Shown one piece after another: positions 1-7,690 of a stretch of 64,000 bases of DNA. The stretch comes from Paludisphaera mucosa (GTDB lineage Bacteria; Planctomycetota; Planctomycetia; Isosphaerales; Isosphaeraceae). How positions within the stretch are numbered: position 1 is the stretch's first letter; each line of letters opens with the position of its first letter. The stretch lies in NCBI RefSeq assembly GCF_029589435.1, contig NZ_JARRAG010000002.1:558001-622000 (forward strand). The letters are read 5' to 3'. Both the position numbers and the translations under genes were made by a program. Under the pieces are notes generated by a model. That model was not told the origin of the DNA, ran no database searches, and saw only the letters and a list, made by a program, of their open reading frames with translations.

Positions 1-1274
1 TCGCCCTCGTGCGGAAGGGTCGGGTCGCGGATCAGGAGCGTCGCGCGGCGGGCGTCGTAGCCGATGACCGCCTGGAGGTGCGCGCTCTGGGGCTCGACGG
101 TCGTCAGGGTGAACGGCACGCCCCGGTCGAGCAGCGCGACGGCCGCGTCCCAGGTCACGGTGAACTCGCGCGCCCGCCAGCCGTTCGCCCCGGCCCACGA
201 CCGCTCGCGATGGTCGGGCGTGCCGTCATAGCAGATCGCCTCGGCGACCTCCAGGTGGTCGGCCTCGCGGCCCCAGAACCGGGCCAGCGCCGCCAGGGTC
301 GCCGGCGCGCAGGTCTGGTGGTGCTGGCGGACGAACCGGACGCCCAGCCGGACGCGGCGGTCGTCCTCGGCGGCCTGCATTCGGTCGGCGACCTCCCGGA
401 AGAAGCCCTCGCCGGCCTCCCGCGCGTACGTCACGGCCGCCGCCACGTCCCCAAGGCGGTAGGCCGCGTCCGAGCGGCGGGCCGCCAGCCAGCGACGGGT
501 CGTCGCGTCCATCATCGGCGAGAGCGCCTCGTAGCGGTCGAGGCTCGCCATCGACTCCGCGTGGAGCCCGGCCTCGAACTGGAAGCCCGCGAGCTGCCCG
601 ACGATCACGCCCGAATTCATGCGACGGTCGGCCTCGGCCAGGAACTCCAGGGCTTCGGCCTCGCGGTCGAGCAGTTGCAGCAGGTGGGCCGTCGACTGCA
701 CGGCCGGCCGATACCAGGTCGAGAGCGCCAGGGCCTCGCGGGCGGCGGCCAGGGCCTCCTCGTAACGGTCCTCCATCTCCAGTAGGCTCGCCCGCTCGAC
801 CCGGAGCCAGGCGCGGCCGGGCGTGATCCGCTCGGCCTCGGCCAGCCGGAGTTCGGCGCGTTCGAAGTCGCGGAGCCCGCCGAGGGCCATGGCGTGCGTG
901 GCCTCCCAGTCGGCGCGGATCTCGTCCGGGGCGGCGTCCAGCGGCCCGACGCGACCCAGGAACCGCCAGGCCGCCAGCGGGCCGCGGCGGCCCAGCATCG
1001 CCCGCGCCCGGTAGTAGAGAGCCTCGGGGTCGCGGGGGTCGTCCCGCCAGGCGCGCAGGGGGAGCGCCAGCCCCAGGCGGACCGCCCCGAGCTGCCAGGC
1101 CAGGCGTCCGGCGAGCACCTTCGCCGACGCGCCCGGCCACCGCGTCATCGGGCCCAGGCCCCGGGCGACCTCGAAGGCGCCCAGGTAGTCGCCGGCCTCG
1201 TATAGCTCGCGGATCCGCCCCAGATCGGCCGGGGCCGCCGCGACGGCCCCGTGTCCCTCGATCGTCGCCGACAT
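1..1274 (-). CDS. TPR-like protein with C-terminal C39-like peptidase domain (3' end outside window)
   Basis: Reading the minus strand from an ATG at 1274 gives an uninterrupted frame that runs off the left edge. Residues about 15-310 are helical, alanine- and leucine-rich repeats of TPR type. They are followed by a papain-like C39 segment: QTCAPATLAALARFWG supplies the expected catalytic Cys after Gln, and HLQAVIGYD followed by an IRDP stretch fits the His and Asp positions. C39 domains usually cleave leader peptides in secretion ATPases; here the domain is attached to repeats and no ABC transporter segment is visible. Substrate is unknown and the protein may be a scaffold with a peptidase-like fold. 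It is the last gene before the edge, so the C-terminus cannot be judged. Confidence 0.75.
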   Translation of the reverse strand, partial: MSATIEGHGAVAAAPADLGRIRELYEAGDYLGAFEVARGLGPMTRWPGASAKVLAGRLAWQLGAVRLGLALPLRAWRDDPRDPEALYYRARAMLGRRGPLAAWRFLGRVGPLDAAPDEIRADWEATHAMALGGLRDFERAELRLAEAERITPGRAWLRVERASLLEMEDRYEEALAAAREALALSTWYRPAVQSTAHLLQLLDREAEALEFLAEADRRMNSGVIVGQLAGFQFEAGLHAESMASLDRYEALSPMMDATTRRWLAARRSDAAYRLGDVAAAVTYAREAGEGFFREVADRMQAAEDDRRVRLGVRFVRQHHQTCAPATLAALARFWGREADHLEVAEAICYDGTPDHRERSWAGANGWRAREFTVTWDAAVALLDRGVPFTLTTVEPQSAHLQAVIGYDARRATLLIRDPTLPHEG

Positions 1275-1415
1275 CGTCCCCTTCCCCCCGCCCCGGCCAG
1301 CCGCGCGGGCGTCCGTCGCCCCGAAGCATGACTATACGCCGGACACGCGAGCGTGCGACCGGGTTCTCGGGATTCGTCGGGGTTCGATTCAGGAGGGCCG
1401 GTGCGGGCGGGGCGC

Positions 1416-1895
1416 TCAGGCCAGGCCGAGCTCGGGCTTCTCGGTTTCGAGCCGGCCGAGCAGCAGGTGCGTGTACCGCTCGAGCGAGGGCTCCTTGACG
1501 CAGGAGACGATCTTCCACATCTTGAAATCGGCCATGCTGATGTAGTTTCCCGCCGATCGGCTCATGATGACCAGCTCGGCGATCTCGATCGCGCCGTTTT
1601 GCGAGATGCCGTTGCTCTGGAGGGTGTGGATCAAGGCCGAGCGGTTGTTCCGCTGCATCTCCGCCCGCTGCTTGTCGTGGTAGTCCTTGACCGCCTGGGC
1701 ACCGATGATCACCGGGGGCGCCAGGAACGTGGCCGCCCCGATCCCCATCGCCAGGCCCACGGCCCTGGGCCGGCTCGTACCGCGGTTCGTCGCCTCGTCG
1801 TAGCACCCCTTGACGGTGTTGTTCTTGAGCTGGAACTGGGCGATCTTCTTGTAGTTCTTGAAGCCCTGGGCGAGGGAATTCAGCATGCTCGGCAT
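1416..1895 (-). CDS. hypothetical protein, 159 aa, one hydrophobic segment
   Basis: The start is the ATG at 1895, preceded by GGGAGGT at good spacing; a much longer open frame upstream is only a GC-rich shadow. The product has a basic, Gln/Asn-containing N-terminus (GFKNYKKIAQFQLKNN), a hydrophobic Gly/Ala stretch around residues 45-65 that may be a membrane segment, and a helical C-terminal half. Its composition (many Lys, Asn, Ile, Ser) and lower GC stand out from neighbours rich in Ala, Arg and Gly. I do not recognise a family. It stands alone, convergent to no close gene and divergent from the DUF1559 fusion gene. Confidence 0.7.
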   Translation of the reverse strand: MPSMLNSLAQGFKNYKKIAQFQLKNNTVKGCYDEATNRGTSRPRAVGLAMGIGAATFLAPPVIIGAQAVKDYHDKQRAEMQRNNRSALIHTLQSNGISQNGAIEIAELVIMSRSAGNYISMADFKMWKIVSCVKEPSLERYTHLLLGRLETEKPELGLA

Positions 1896-2035
1896 GGTCG
1901 GGACCTCCCGAATTGCGAGGACGGGGACGGGACGCGACGGTCGCCGGGTGCGTCGCGGTCGATCCCGCGTCGTCGCCCGGCCCCATCCTGAACGCACCGG
2001 GCGTGACAGCATTTTCCGTGGCCCGGGGATTCGGC

Positions 2036-2065
2036 TTGTACCCCGCCCGCGACGGCCCGTATCCT
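2036..2065 (+). promoter_or_regulatory. possible sigma70 promoter for the DUF1559 fusion gene
   Basis: TTGTAC at 2036-2041 and TATCCT at 2060-2065 are separated by 18 bases. They lie about 60 bases upstream of the likely start in a region free of genes. The match is moderate and the background is GC-rich, so this is a suggestion only. Confidence 0.35.
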
Positions 2066-2126
2066 GCCCCTGGGTCGAGGTATGCTGCACGGGGATTGCG
2101 GCCCGATCCGGGCCGGGGGGTCGCTC

Positions 2127-4574
2127 ATGGGTCGCGAACTGGGCGTCGAGTCGGGGCGGGCGTCGCGTCGCCGCATGAAGATCGCCGCGGGCCTGGCGCT
2201 CGGGCTGGTCGCGATCGGCTCGGCCGCCGCGGAAGAGCCGGCCGCCGCGACCCGGACCTCGGCCGCGCGTTGCGTGCCGGCCGAGAAGCTGATCGCCTTC
2301 TTCGAGTTCGACGGCCTGAAGGCCCACGAGGCCGCCTGGAAGAAGACGGCCGCGTGGAAGGCGCTCCACGAGACGAAGCTCGGCGAGCTGCTGGAAGACC
2401 TGGCGGAGCAAGGGTTCGACGCGATCGCCGAGAACCAGCCGCGATTCGCCGGGGTCCGGGCGGCCGTCGAGCAGGCCCTCGCCCACGTCAAGGACGCGGG
2501 ATTCGCCGTCGGCCTCTTCGGCGACCCGGACCACCCGCGCTGGGCGGTCGTCCTGCCCGGGGCGAACCGGCCGGAGTTCGTGAAGCCCCTGGCCGATCTC
2601 GACGCGGTCGCGCCGCCCGCGACGACGAACGGGCGGACCGTCCACGCCAGCGGCGACGCGGTCTGGTGGATCGAGAAGGACGACCTGATCTTCGCCGATC
2701 CGCAGGCCGCCGACGCCGTGATGGCGACCCTGGACGGCAAGGCCCCCAGCGTGCTGGACCATCCCCGGCGGGCGGCGCTCGCCCGGCTCGACGACGGTTT
2801 CGAGCCGGCGGCCTACGGGTTCCTCGACCTGGCCGCCCTGCCGCCGATGCCGCCCGACGCGGCGAAGCTCGGCTTCGACGGCGTGAAGCGGGTCGAGGTC
2901 CGCTGGGGGTTCCAGGACGACGCGTTGGTGACCGCCGTCCGGGTGGTCGCACCGAAACCTCGTCGCGGCCTCGTCGCCCTGGTCGACCAGCCCACGTTCG
3001 ACCTCGACGCCATCCCGCCGATCCCGACCTCCCCGGACGCGTTCGGCGCCTTCTCGATCGATGCGCTCGGGACTTACGACCGGGTCGTCCGGCTCGTCAA
3101 GGAGAACGATCCCGACGGCGCACGCCAGGTCGCCGAGCTGGAGGACGCGGTCCGCGGGCGGCTGGGACTGGACCTGCGCATCGACCTGCTCAAGCTCCTC
3201 GGGCCCCGGGCCGCGGCCTCCATGCTGCCCGTCGAGCCGCCCGAAGGGGGCTTCCCCGACCTCCGCATGGCGGGCGTCTTCGCCTACGCCGGCCTGGTCG
3301 CCTCGGTGCAGACGAGCGACGAGGCGGCGCTGGCCGCACGGGTCGAGGCGTTGATGCCGATCCTCAACAAGGCGCTCGCGGCCCAGGCCCGGGGGGCCCC
3401 GCAGCCCCCCCGTTTCGAGCGCGTCAAGGGGCCGAAGTTCGAGTACGGCATGGACCTGGCGGGCCTGGGCATGCCGCCGATCTTCGAGCAGGCCTTCTCG
3501 CCGACGGTCGCCCTGGCCGACGGCTGGCTCGTCGTCGCGGCGACGCGCGACGGGGCGCGGCAGGCCGTCGCGGCGGGATCGGGGCCGGACGGCCGCTGGA
3601 AGCCGGAAGGGGCCTTCGCGCCGATGGCGAAACGGCTGCCGGCCGGGATGATCGCGCTGGCGGTCAGCGACATCCGCGAGACCATCCCGGCGATCGTCGA
3701 GGGCCTGCCCCAGCTCGCGGCGATCGCCAACGCCCAGATCGCCCAGCAGACGGGCCGCAACGAAGAGTTCATCGACGTCGACCCGGACAAGGTCCCGCCG
3801 GCCGACCAGCTCCGCCCCCTGCTCTTCCCCTCCTCGTCCGCCCTGGCCGTCGACGACGAGGGGATCCTGATCCACCAGCGCGAGTCGATCCCCAGCGTGA
3901 CCTCGCCGACCAACCTGGGCGTCCTCGTCGCGCTCACGCTCCCCGCCGTCCAGTCGGCCCGCGAGGCCGCGCGCCGGGCCCAGTGCGTCAACAACCTGAA
4001 GCAGATCGGCCTGGCCTGCCTGAACTACGAGAGCGTCGCGGGCGCCCTCCCCGCCGACATCGTCGACAAGGACGGCAAGCCGCTGCTGAGCTGGCGGGTC
4101 GCGATCCTCCCCTACATGGAAGAGCAGGCCCTCTACGGCAAGTTCAAGCTCGACGAGCCCTGGGACTCGCCCCACAACAAGCCGCTCCTGGACGAGATGC
4201 CCAGGTCCTTCCTCTGCCCGAGCCGCCCCACGACCGACAAGACGCGCAGCCCTTACCAGGGCTTCGCCGGGCCGCACGCGCTCTTCGAACCCGGCCGCAA
4301 GATCAAGCTGACCGAGATCCCCGACGGCACGTCCACGACCCTCCTGGCGGTCGAGGGGGCCGAGGACGTCCCATGGTCGAAGCCAGGCGACATCGCCTTC
4401 GACCCCGACGCCGCCCCAACCCTCAAGGGGGCCGGCTCCAAGCATCCCGGCGGCTTCAACGCCCTGTTCGCCGACGGACACGTGAAGTTCCTCAAGAACT
4501 CCATCAATCCCGTCGTACTCAAGGCCATGATCACGCGCGACCTGGGCGAGGTCGTCGACAAGGACGCGTTTTGA
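2127..4574 (+). CDS. secreted protein with C-terminal DUF1559 module
   Basis: The N-terminus contains a good signal peptide (MKIAAGLALGLVAIGSAAA), then about 560 residues of unrecognised exported domain. The last ~200 residues are a DUF1559 (SBP_bac_10) module: [20 protein letters not shown], then LSWRVAILPYMEEQALYGKF, and a closing HPGGFNALFADGHVKFLKNS. Planctomycete DUF1559 proteins normally begin with a prepilin methylation signal ([10 protein letters not shown]); here the module is internal and that helix is absent. Start choice: ATG 2127 has GGGGGG 6-7 bases upstream, while ATG 2175 begins exactly at the signal peptide; either is possible. Function is unknown, probably a cell-surface or periplasmic protein. 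Confidence 0.88.
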   Translation: MGRELGVESGRASRRRMKIAAGLALGLVAIGSAAAEEPAAATRTSAARCVPAEKLIAFFEFDGLKAHEAAWKKTAAWKALHETKLGELLEDLAEQGFDAIAENQPRFAGVRAAVEQALAHVKDAGFAVGLFGDPDHPRWAVVLPGANRPEFVKPLADLDAVAPPATTNGRTVHASGDAVWWIEKDDLIFADPQAADAVMATLDGKAPSVLDHPRRAALARLDDGFEPAAYGFLDLAALPPMPPDAAKLGFDGVKRVEVRWGFQDDALVTAVRVVAPKPRRGLVALVDQPTFDLDAIPPIPTSPDAFGAFSIDALGTYDRVVRLVKENDPDGARQVAELEDAVRGRLGLDLRIDLLKLLGPRAAASMLPVEPPEGGFPDLRMAGVFAYAGLVASVQTSDEAALAARVEALMPILNKALAAQARGAPQPPRFERVKGPKFEYGMDLAGLGMPPIFEQAFSPTVALADGWLVVAATRDGARQAVAAGSGPDGRWKPEGAFAPMAKRLPAGMIALAVSDIRETIPAIVEGLPQLAAIANAQIAQQTGRNEEFIDVDPDKVPPADQLRPLLFPSSSALAVDDEGILIHQRESIPSVTSPTNLGVLVALTLPAVQSAREAARRAQCVNNLKQIGLACLNYESVAGALPADIVDKDGKPLLSWRVAILPYMEEQALYGKFKLDEPWDSPHNKPLLDEMPRSFLCPSRPTTDKTRSPYQGFAGPHALFEPGRKIKLTEIPDGTSTTLLAVEGAEDVPWSKPGDIAFDPDAAPTLKGAGSKHPGGFNALFADGHVKFLKNSINPVVLKAMITRDLGEVVDKDAF

Positions 4575-4720
4575 GTGGGTCCCCTCGACGCTCTCCCGCC
4601 CCATGGGGTGGGGCGACCGACCGCTCGGGCGAACGGGTGCGGCAGGACCTTCGCGGCGGCGACGCCTTCTGACGACCCGGACGATTGCATCGACCTTTCC
4701 GCGAGAAACTTCGAGGGCGA

Positions 4721-4750
4721 TTGGCGAGGGCGGGGATCGGGGGGTATATT
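4721..4750 (+). promoter_or_regulatory. probable sigma70 promoter upstream of the coiled-coil gene
   Basis: TTGGCG (4721-4726) and TATATT (4745-4750) are 18 bases apart, about 100 bases before the ATG at 4853. The AT-rich TATATT stands out in this GC-rich gap of 278 bases, which otherwise holds nothing I can identify. Confidence 0.5.
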
Positions 4751-4852
4751 GAAGAGTGCCATCGACTTCCCATCCCCGCTTGCGCCTCGGCCGGTCCGCC
4801 CGGGGGCGTCGTCGGCGGTTTCCCATAAGGGCCTTGTGGCAGGAGACGTCCG

Positions 4853-5383
4853 ATGTCGACCGCGGGCAAAGTGCTCGTCGTTTTGATCCTCTTGGCCAGC
4901 CTGGGCTGGATCTTCCTGGGCGCGGGCGTCGCGCAGTTGAACCGCAACGGCAATGCGGCCCTGGCCAAGCTCCAGGCCGACTTCGAGAAGGCCGAGGCCG
5001 GCCTCCAGCAGGCCCAGGTCGACCTGGTCAAGATCAAGGACGACACGGCGCGGTTCCAGGAGAACACGGACACCCAGATCGCCGTCATCCGGGCCCGCAC
5101 CGGCGACGTCGAGGCGGCCAGCTCGCGGCTCAAGGGCGTCCTGAACAACATGCTGGCCCAGCTCCAGACGGTGGAGAACACCGTCGCGGAAGCCCGCCAC
5201 GACCTGGACGTCCGCAAGCAGGAGCGTGAGGCCGAGACCCGGCTGCTGGCCGAAGCCCGCGCCGAGGTCCAGCGCCTCCGGGGCCGGGACGCCGAGCTGA
5301 CCGACCGGCTGGCCTCGCTCCGCACCGAGTTCGACAAGACGTTCAAAGAGAACGTCGGCAAGGTCGCCAGTTCCGCCCGCTGA
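4853..5383 (+). CDS. membrane-anchored coiled-coil protein, 176 aa
   Basis: An N-terminal hydrophobic helix (LVVLILLASLGWIFLGAGVA, about residues 8-27) is followed by a long heptad-type coiled coil rich in Ala, Glu, Lys, Gln and Arg to the C-terminus. No enzymatic motif is present. The start ATG has AGGAGA upstream (gcaggagacgtccg). It is probably a single-pass inner-membrane protein with a periplasmic rod, perhaps structural. It lies just upstream of the lipid kinase gene, 43 bases apart, on the same strand, so co-transcription is likely, but no functional link is evident. Confidence 0.82.
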   Translation: MSTAGKVLVVLILLASLGWIFLGAGVAQLNRNGNAALAKLQADFEKAEAGLQQAQVDLVKIKDDTARFQENTDTQIAVIRARTGDVEAASSRLKGVLNNMLAQLQTVENTVAEARHDLDVRKQEREAETRLLAEARAEVQRLRGRDAELTDRLASLRTEFDKTFKENVGKVASSAR

Positions 5384-5426
5384 CCAGGGGCGGGGTGAGA
5401 GGGAGCGTCGCGGCCCCAGGGGATTC

Positions 5427-6494
5427 ATGACACACCTCGACGACGAGCCCCCGGATGACGCACCGTCTCCAGGCCCCCGCGGGGGCTGGGTCGGCGTGGT
5501 CGCCAACCCGGCCTCGGGCTCGGGGGCCAGCCGGCGCAAGGCCGAGCGGCTCATGACGGCGCTGCGGGACGACCACGGACTCGACGCCGAGGCCGCCTGG
5601 ACCCCCGCCGAACGCACGGCCCTGGTCGCCCGGGCCGACGCCGACCCCTCGTGCCGCTGCCTGGTCGCGGTCGGCGGCGACGGCACCGTCTCGGCCCTGA
5701 TCAACGAGAAGCCGCGCACGCCGATCTCGGTCCTCCGCGCCGGGACCGAAAACCTCGCGGCTCGCCACTTCCAGGTCGGGGTCGACGCCGAGGGCCTGGC
5801 GCGGACCATCGCCGCCGGCAAGGCCGTGCCGGTCGACGTCGGCCTCGCCAACGGCCGCCGGTTCCTGCTGATGACGGGCTTCGGCTTCGACGGCGACGTC
5901 GTCACCCGGCACCACGGCATGCGGACGGCCACGGGCGTGCTGCGGACCACCCACCGCGCCGCCTACGTCGAACCGATCCTCCGCTCCAGCTTCAGCTACC
6001 GCTTCCCCTCGATCGCCGTCCGGGTCGAGGATCCGGGGGCCGAGGAGACCCTCGTCGGCACCACGGTCTTCGTCTTCAACCTCCCCCGCTACGCGCTCAA
6101 CCTTCCCTTCGCCCCGTCCGCCCGCCAGGACGACGGCCTGCTCGACCTCGTCGTCTTCCGCGACCCCGGCCCGTTCCAGGCGCTCTATTACCTCTGGCGG
6201 GTCGTCCTGGGGACCCATTTGAAGCTCTCGGGCGTCTATCACCGCCGGGTGCGCAAGGTCTCCCTGTCCGCCCGGGGGGCCGTCCCCGTCCAGATCGACG
6301 GCGACCCCGGCGGCCGGCTGCTGCCGATCACCCCGGCGCACGCCCGCCCCGACGCGACCGCCCGCGACGCCCCCACGACGCGGGACCTCTGGTCGATCGA
6401 GGTCCTCCCCCGGGCCCTACGCGTCCTCGTCGACCCGGCGTGGTCTCCCGGCGCCCGGCCGGCTGCCCTCGCCGGGGGCGGGCTCTTCCGCTAA
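5427..6494 (+). CDS. diacylglycerol kinase family lipid kinase
   Basis: The N-terminal half is a DAGK catalytic domain: [10 protein letters not shown] near residue 30 (nucleotide-loop type) and [15 protein letters not shown] near residue 80, the GGDGT signature of the DAGK/YegS/sphingosine-kinase fold. The later [20 protein letters not shown] matches the family's second conserved block, and the C-terminal beta domain ends with VQIDGDPGG. The expected reaction is ATP-dependent phosphorylation of a lipid alcohol; the substrate cannot be told from sequence. Length (355 aa) is somewhat longer than the usual 300 because of short N- and C-terminal extensions. kdsA follows within 20 bases, suggesting an envelope-related transcription unit. 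Confidence 0.9.
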   Translation: MTHLDDEPPDDAPSPGPRGGWVGVVANPASGSGASRRKAERLMTALRDDHGLDAEAAWTPAERTALVARADADPSCRCLVAVGGDGTVSALINEKPRTPISVLRAGTENLAARHFQVGVDAEGLARTIAAGKAVPVDVGLANGRRFLLMTGFGFDGDVVTRHHGMRTATGVLRTTHRAAYVEPILRSSFSYRFPSIAVRVEDPGAEETLVGTTVFVFNLPRYALNLPFAPSARQDDGLLDLVVFRDPGPFQALYYLWRVVLGTHLKLSGVYHRRVRKVSLSARGAVPVQIDGDPGGRLLPITPAHARPDATARDAPTTRDLWSIEVLPRALRVLVDPAWSPGARPAALAGGGLFR

Positions 6495-6513
6495 GATCCG
6501 GGCGTCGCGTCGC

Positions 6514-7389
6514 ATGGAGCGCCACGTCCTCGCCAACCAGGAGTCGAACACGGTGAACGTCGTCCCCAACCCGGTGACGGTCGGCCCGGTCAAGATCGGC
6601 CGCGGAGAGCCGCTGGCCCTGATCGCCGGGCCCTGCGTGATGGAGCCGGGCGACATGACCCTGCGGATCGCCTCGCGGCTCGTCGAGATCTGCGGCGAGC
6701 TGGGCGTCCCCCTGATCTTCAAGGCGTCGTTCGACAAGGCCAACCGCTCGTCGGGGTCGAGCTACCGCGGGCCGGGGCTCGCGGGGGGCATGGAGGTCTT
6801 CCGCAAGGTCAAGGCCGAGACCGGCTTGCCCGTGACGACCGACGTCCACGAGACGATCCAGGCCGGCCCCATCGCCGAGACCGTCGACCTGCTCCAGATC
6901 CCGGCCTTCCTGGCCCGCCAGACCGACCTGCTGGAGGCCGTGGCGGCCACCCGGCGGCCGGTGAACGTCAAGAAGGGGCAGTTCATGGCCCCCTGGGACA
7001 TGAAGAACGTCGTCGAGAAGCTGCAGGACTTCGGCGCGGCCGGGACGCTGCTCACCGAGCGCGGGACGACCTTCGGCTACGGCCGGCTCGTCAACGACAT
7101 GCGGGCCATCCCCCAGATGCAGGCGACCGGCGCCCCCGTCGTCTTCGACGCCACCCACTCCGTGCAGCTCCCGAGCGCCGGCGAGGGGGGCAAGACCAGT
7201 TCCGGCCAGCGCGAGATGATCCCGCCGCTCGCCAGGGCCGCGGTCGCCGCCGGCTGCGACGCCCTCTTCCTGGAAGTCCACCCCGAGCCCGAGCGGGCCC
7301 TCTCCGACGGCCCCAACTCCTTGCGCCTGGACGACTTGGCGGGCCTGTTGAAGACCCTTTTGAGAATCCGCGAGGCGATCCTGGGCTGA
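6514..7389 (+). CDS. kdsA: 3-deoxy-8-phosphooctulonate synthase (KdsA)
   Basis: KdsA condenses phosphoenolpyruvate with arabinose 5-phosphate to Kdo 8-phosphate, the first dedicated step toward the Kdo of LPS. The family pattern is clear: [81 protein letters not shown] and [16 protein letters not shown] Cys in the IAGPC motif (residue 41 here) marks the metal-dependent KdsA class; metal-independent enzymes have Asn there. ATG 6514 is used, but GTG 6553 (codon 14) has AGGAG nine bases upstream and gives the more usual family length, so it may be the true start. It indicates an LPS-bearing outer membrane. Confidence 0.96.
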   Translation: MERHVLANQESNTVNVVPNPVTVGPVKIGRGEPLALIAGPCVMEPGDMTLRIASRLVEICGELGVPLIFKASFDKANRSSGSSYRGPGLAGGMEVFRKVKAETGLPVTTDVHETIQAGPIAETVDLLQIPAFLARQTDLLEAVAATRRPVNVKKGQFMAPWDMKNVVEKLQDFGAAGTLLTERGTTFGYGRLVNDMRAIPQMQATGAPVVFDATHSVQLPSAGEGGKTSSGQREMIPPLARAAVAAGCDALFLEVHPEPERALSDGPNSLRLDDLAGLLKTLLRIREAILG

Positions 7390-7690
7390 GGCCCTCCGCG
7401 ATTTTCGCCGCGTCGAGTCGAACCGCGAGGCGTCCCACGACGTATTTCCCCCGGGGGAACCCCGGAAAGGCCTCGCGGGCCTCGCGGATCGGCGACACAA
7501 TGAGACGTTGGATCGAGCGCCGAGGGCCCTTCCCGCGGGAAGCCGGCCCCGCCCGCACGCCGGAACCGGCCCGCGACGAACGGGGGCTGGGTCTTTCGCC
7601 GGGGCCCGCCCGCATCCAGCCCGCGCCCGGATTTGATCAATCATCCCCACCAAGGCGCGGCCCGAAGCATCTCACCAGGAGCGACCGACT
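7390..7690. other. non-coding gap between kdsA and the TPR lipoprotein gene
   Basis: About 300 bases without a convincing gene. It contains separated complementary arms (CCGCGAGGC near 7415 and GCCTCGCGG near 7485) that could form a long-loop hairpin after kdsA. AGGAG at 7677-7681 serves the next gene. No strong promoter was recognised. Confidence 0.4.

Noticed and set aside
226-1986. Long minus-strand open frame overlapping the C39/TPR gene and the small orphan
   Set aside because: Its product is a low-complexity Arg/Gly/Pro run typical of a shifted frame in GC-rich DNA; the other frame gives sensible TPR and C39 sequence.
1913-4672. Plus-strand 919-residue frame over the DUF1559 fusion gene
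   Set aside because: Arg/Gly/Pro-rich shadow in a neighbouring frame; the alternative frame has a signal peptide and clear DUF1559 motifs.
7415-7495. Complementary arms CCGCGAGGC / GCCTCGCGG as a terminator of kdsA
   Set aside because: The loop of more than 60 bases and GC-rich background make chance pairing likely; noted only in the gap entry.
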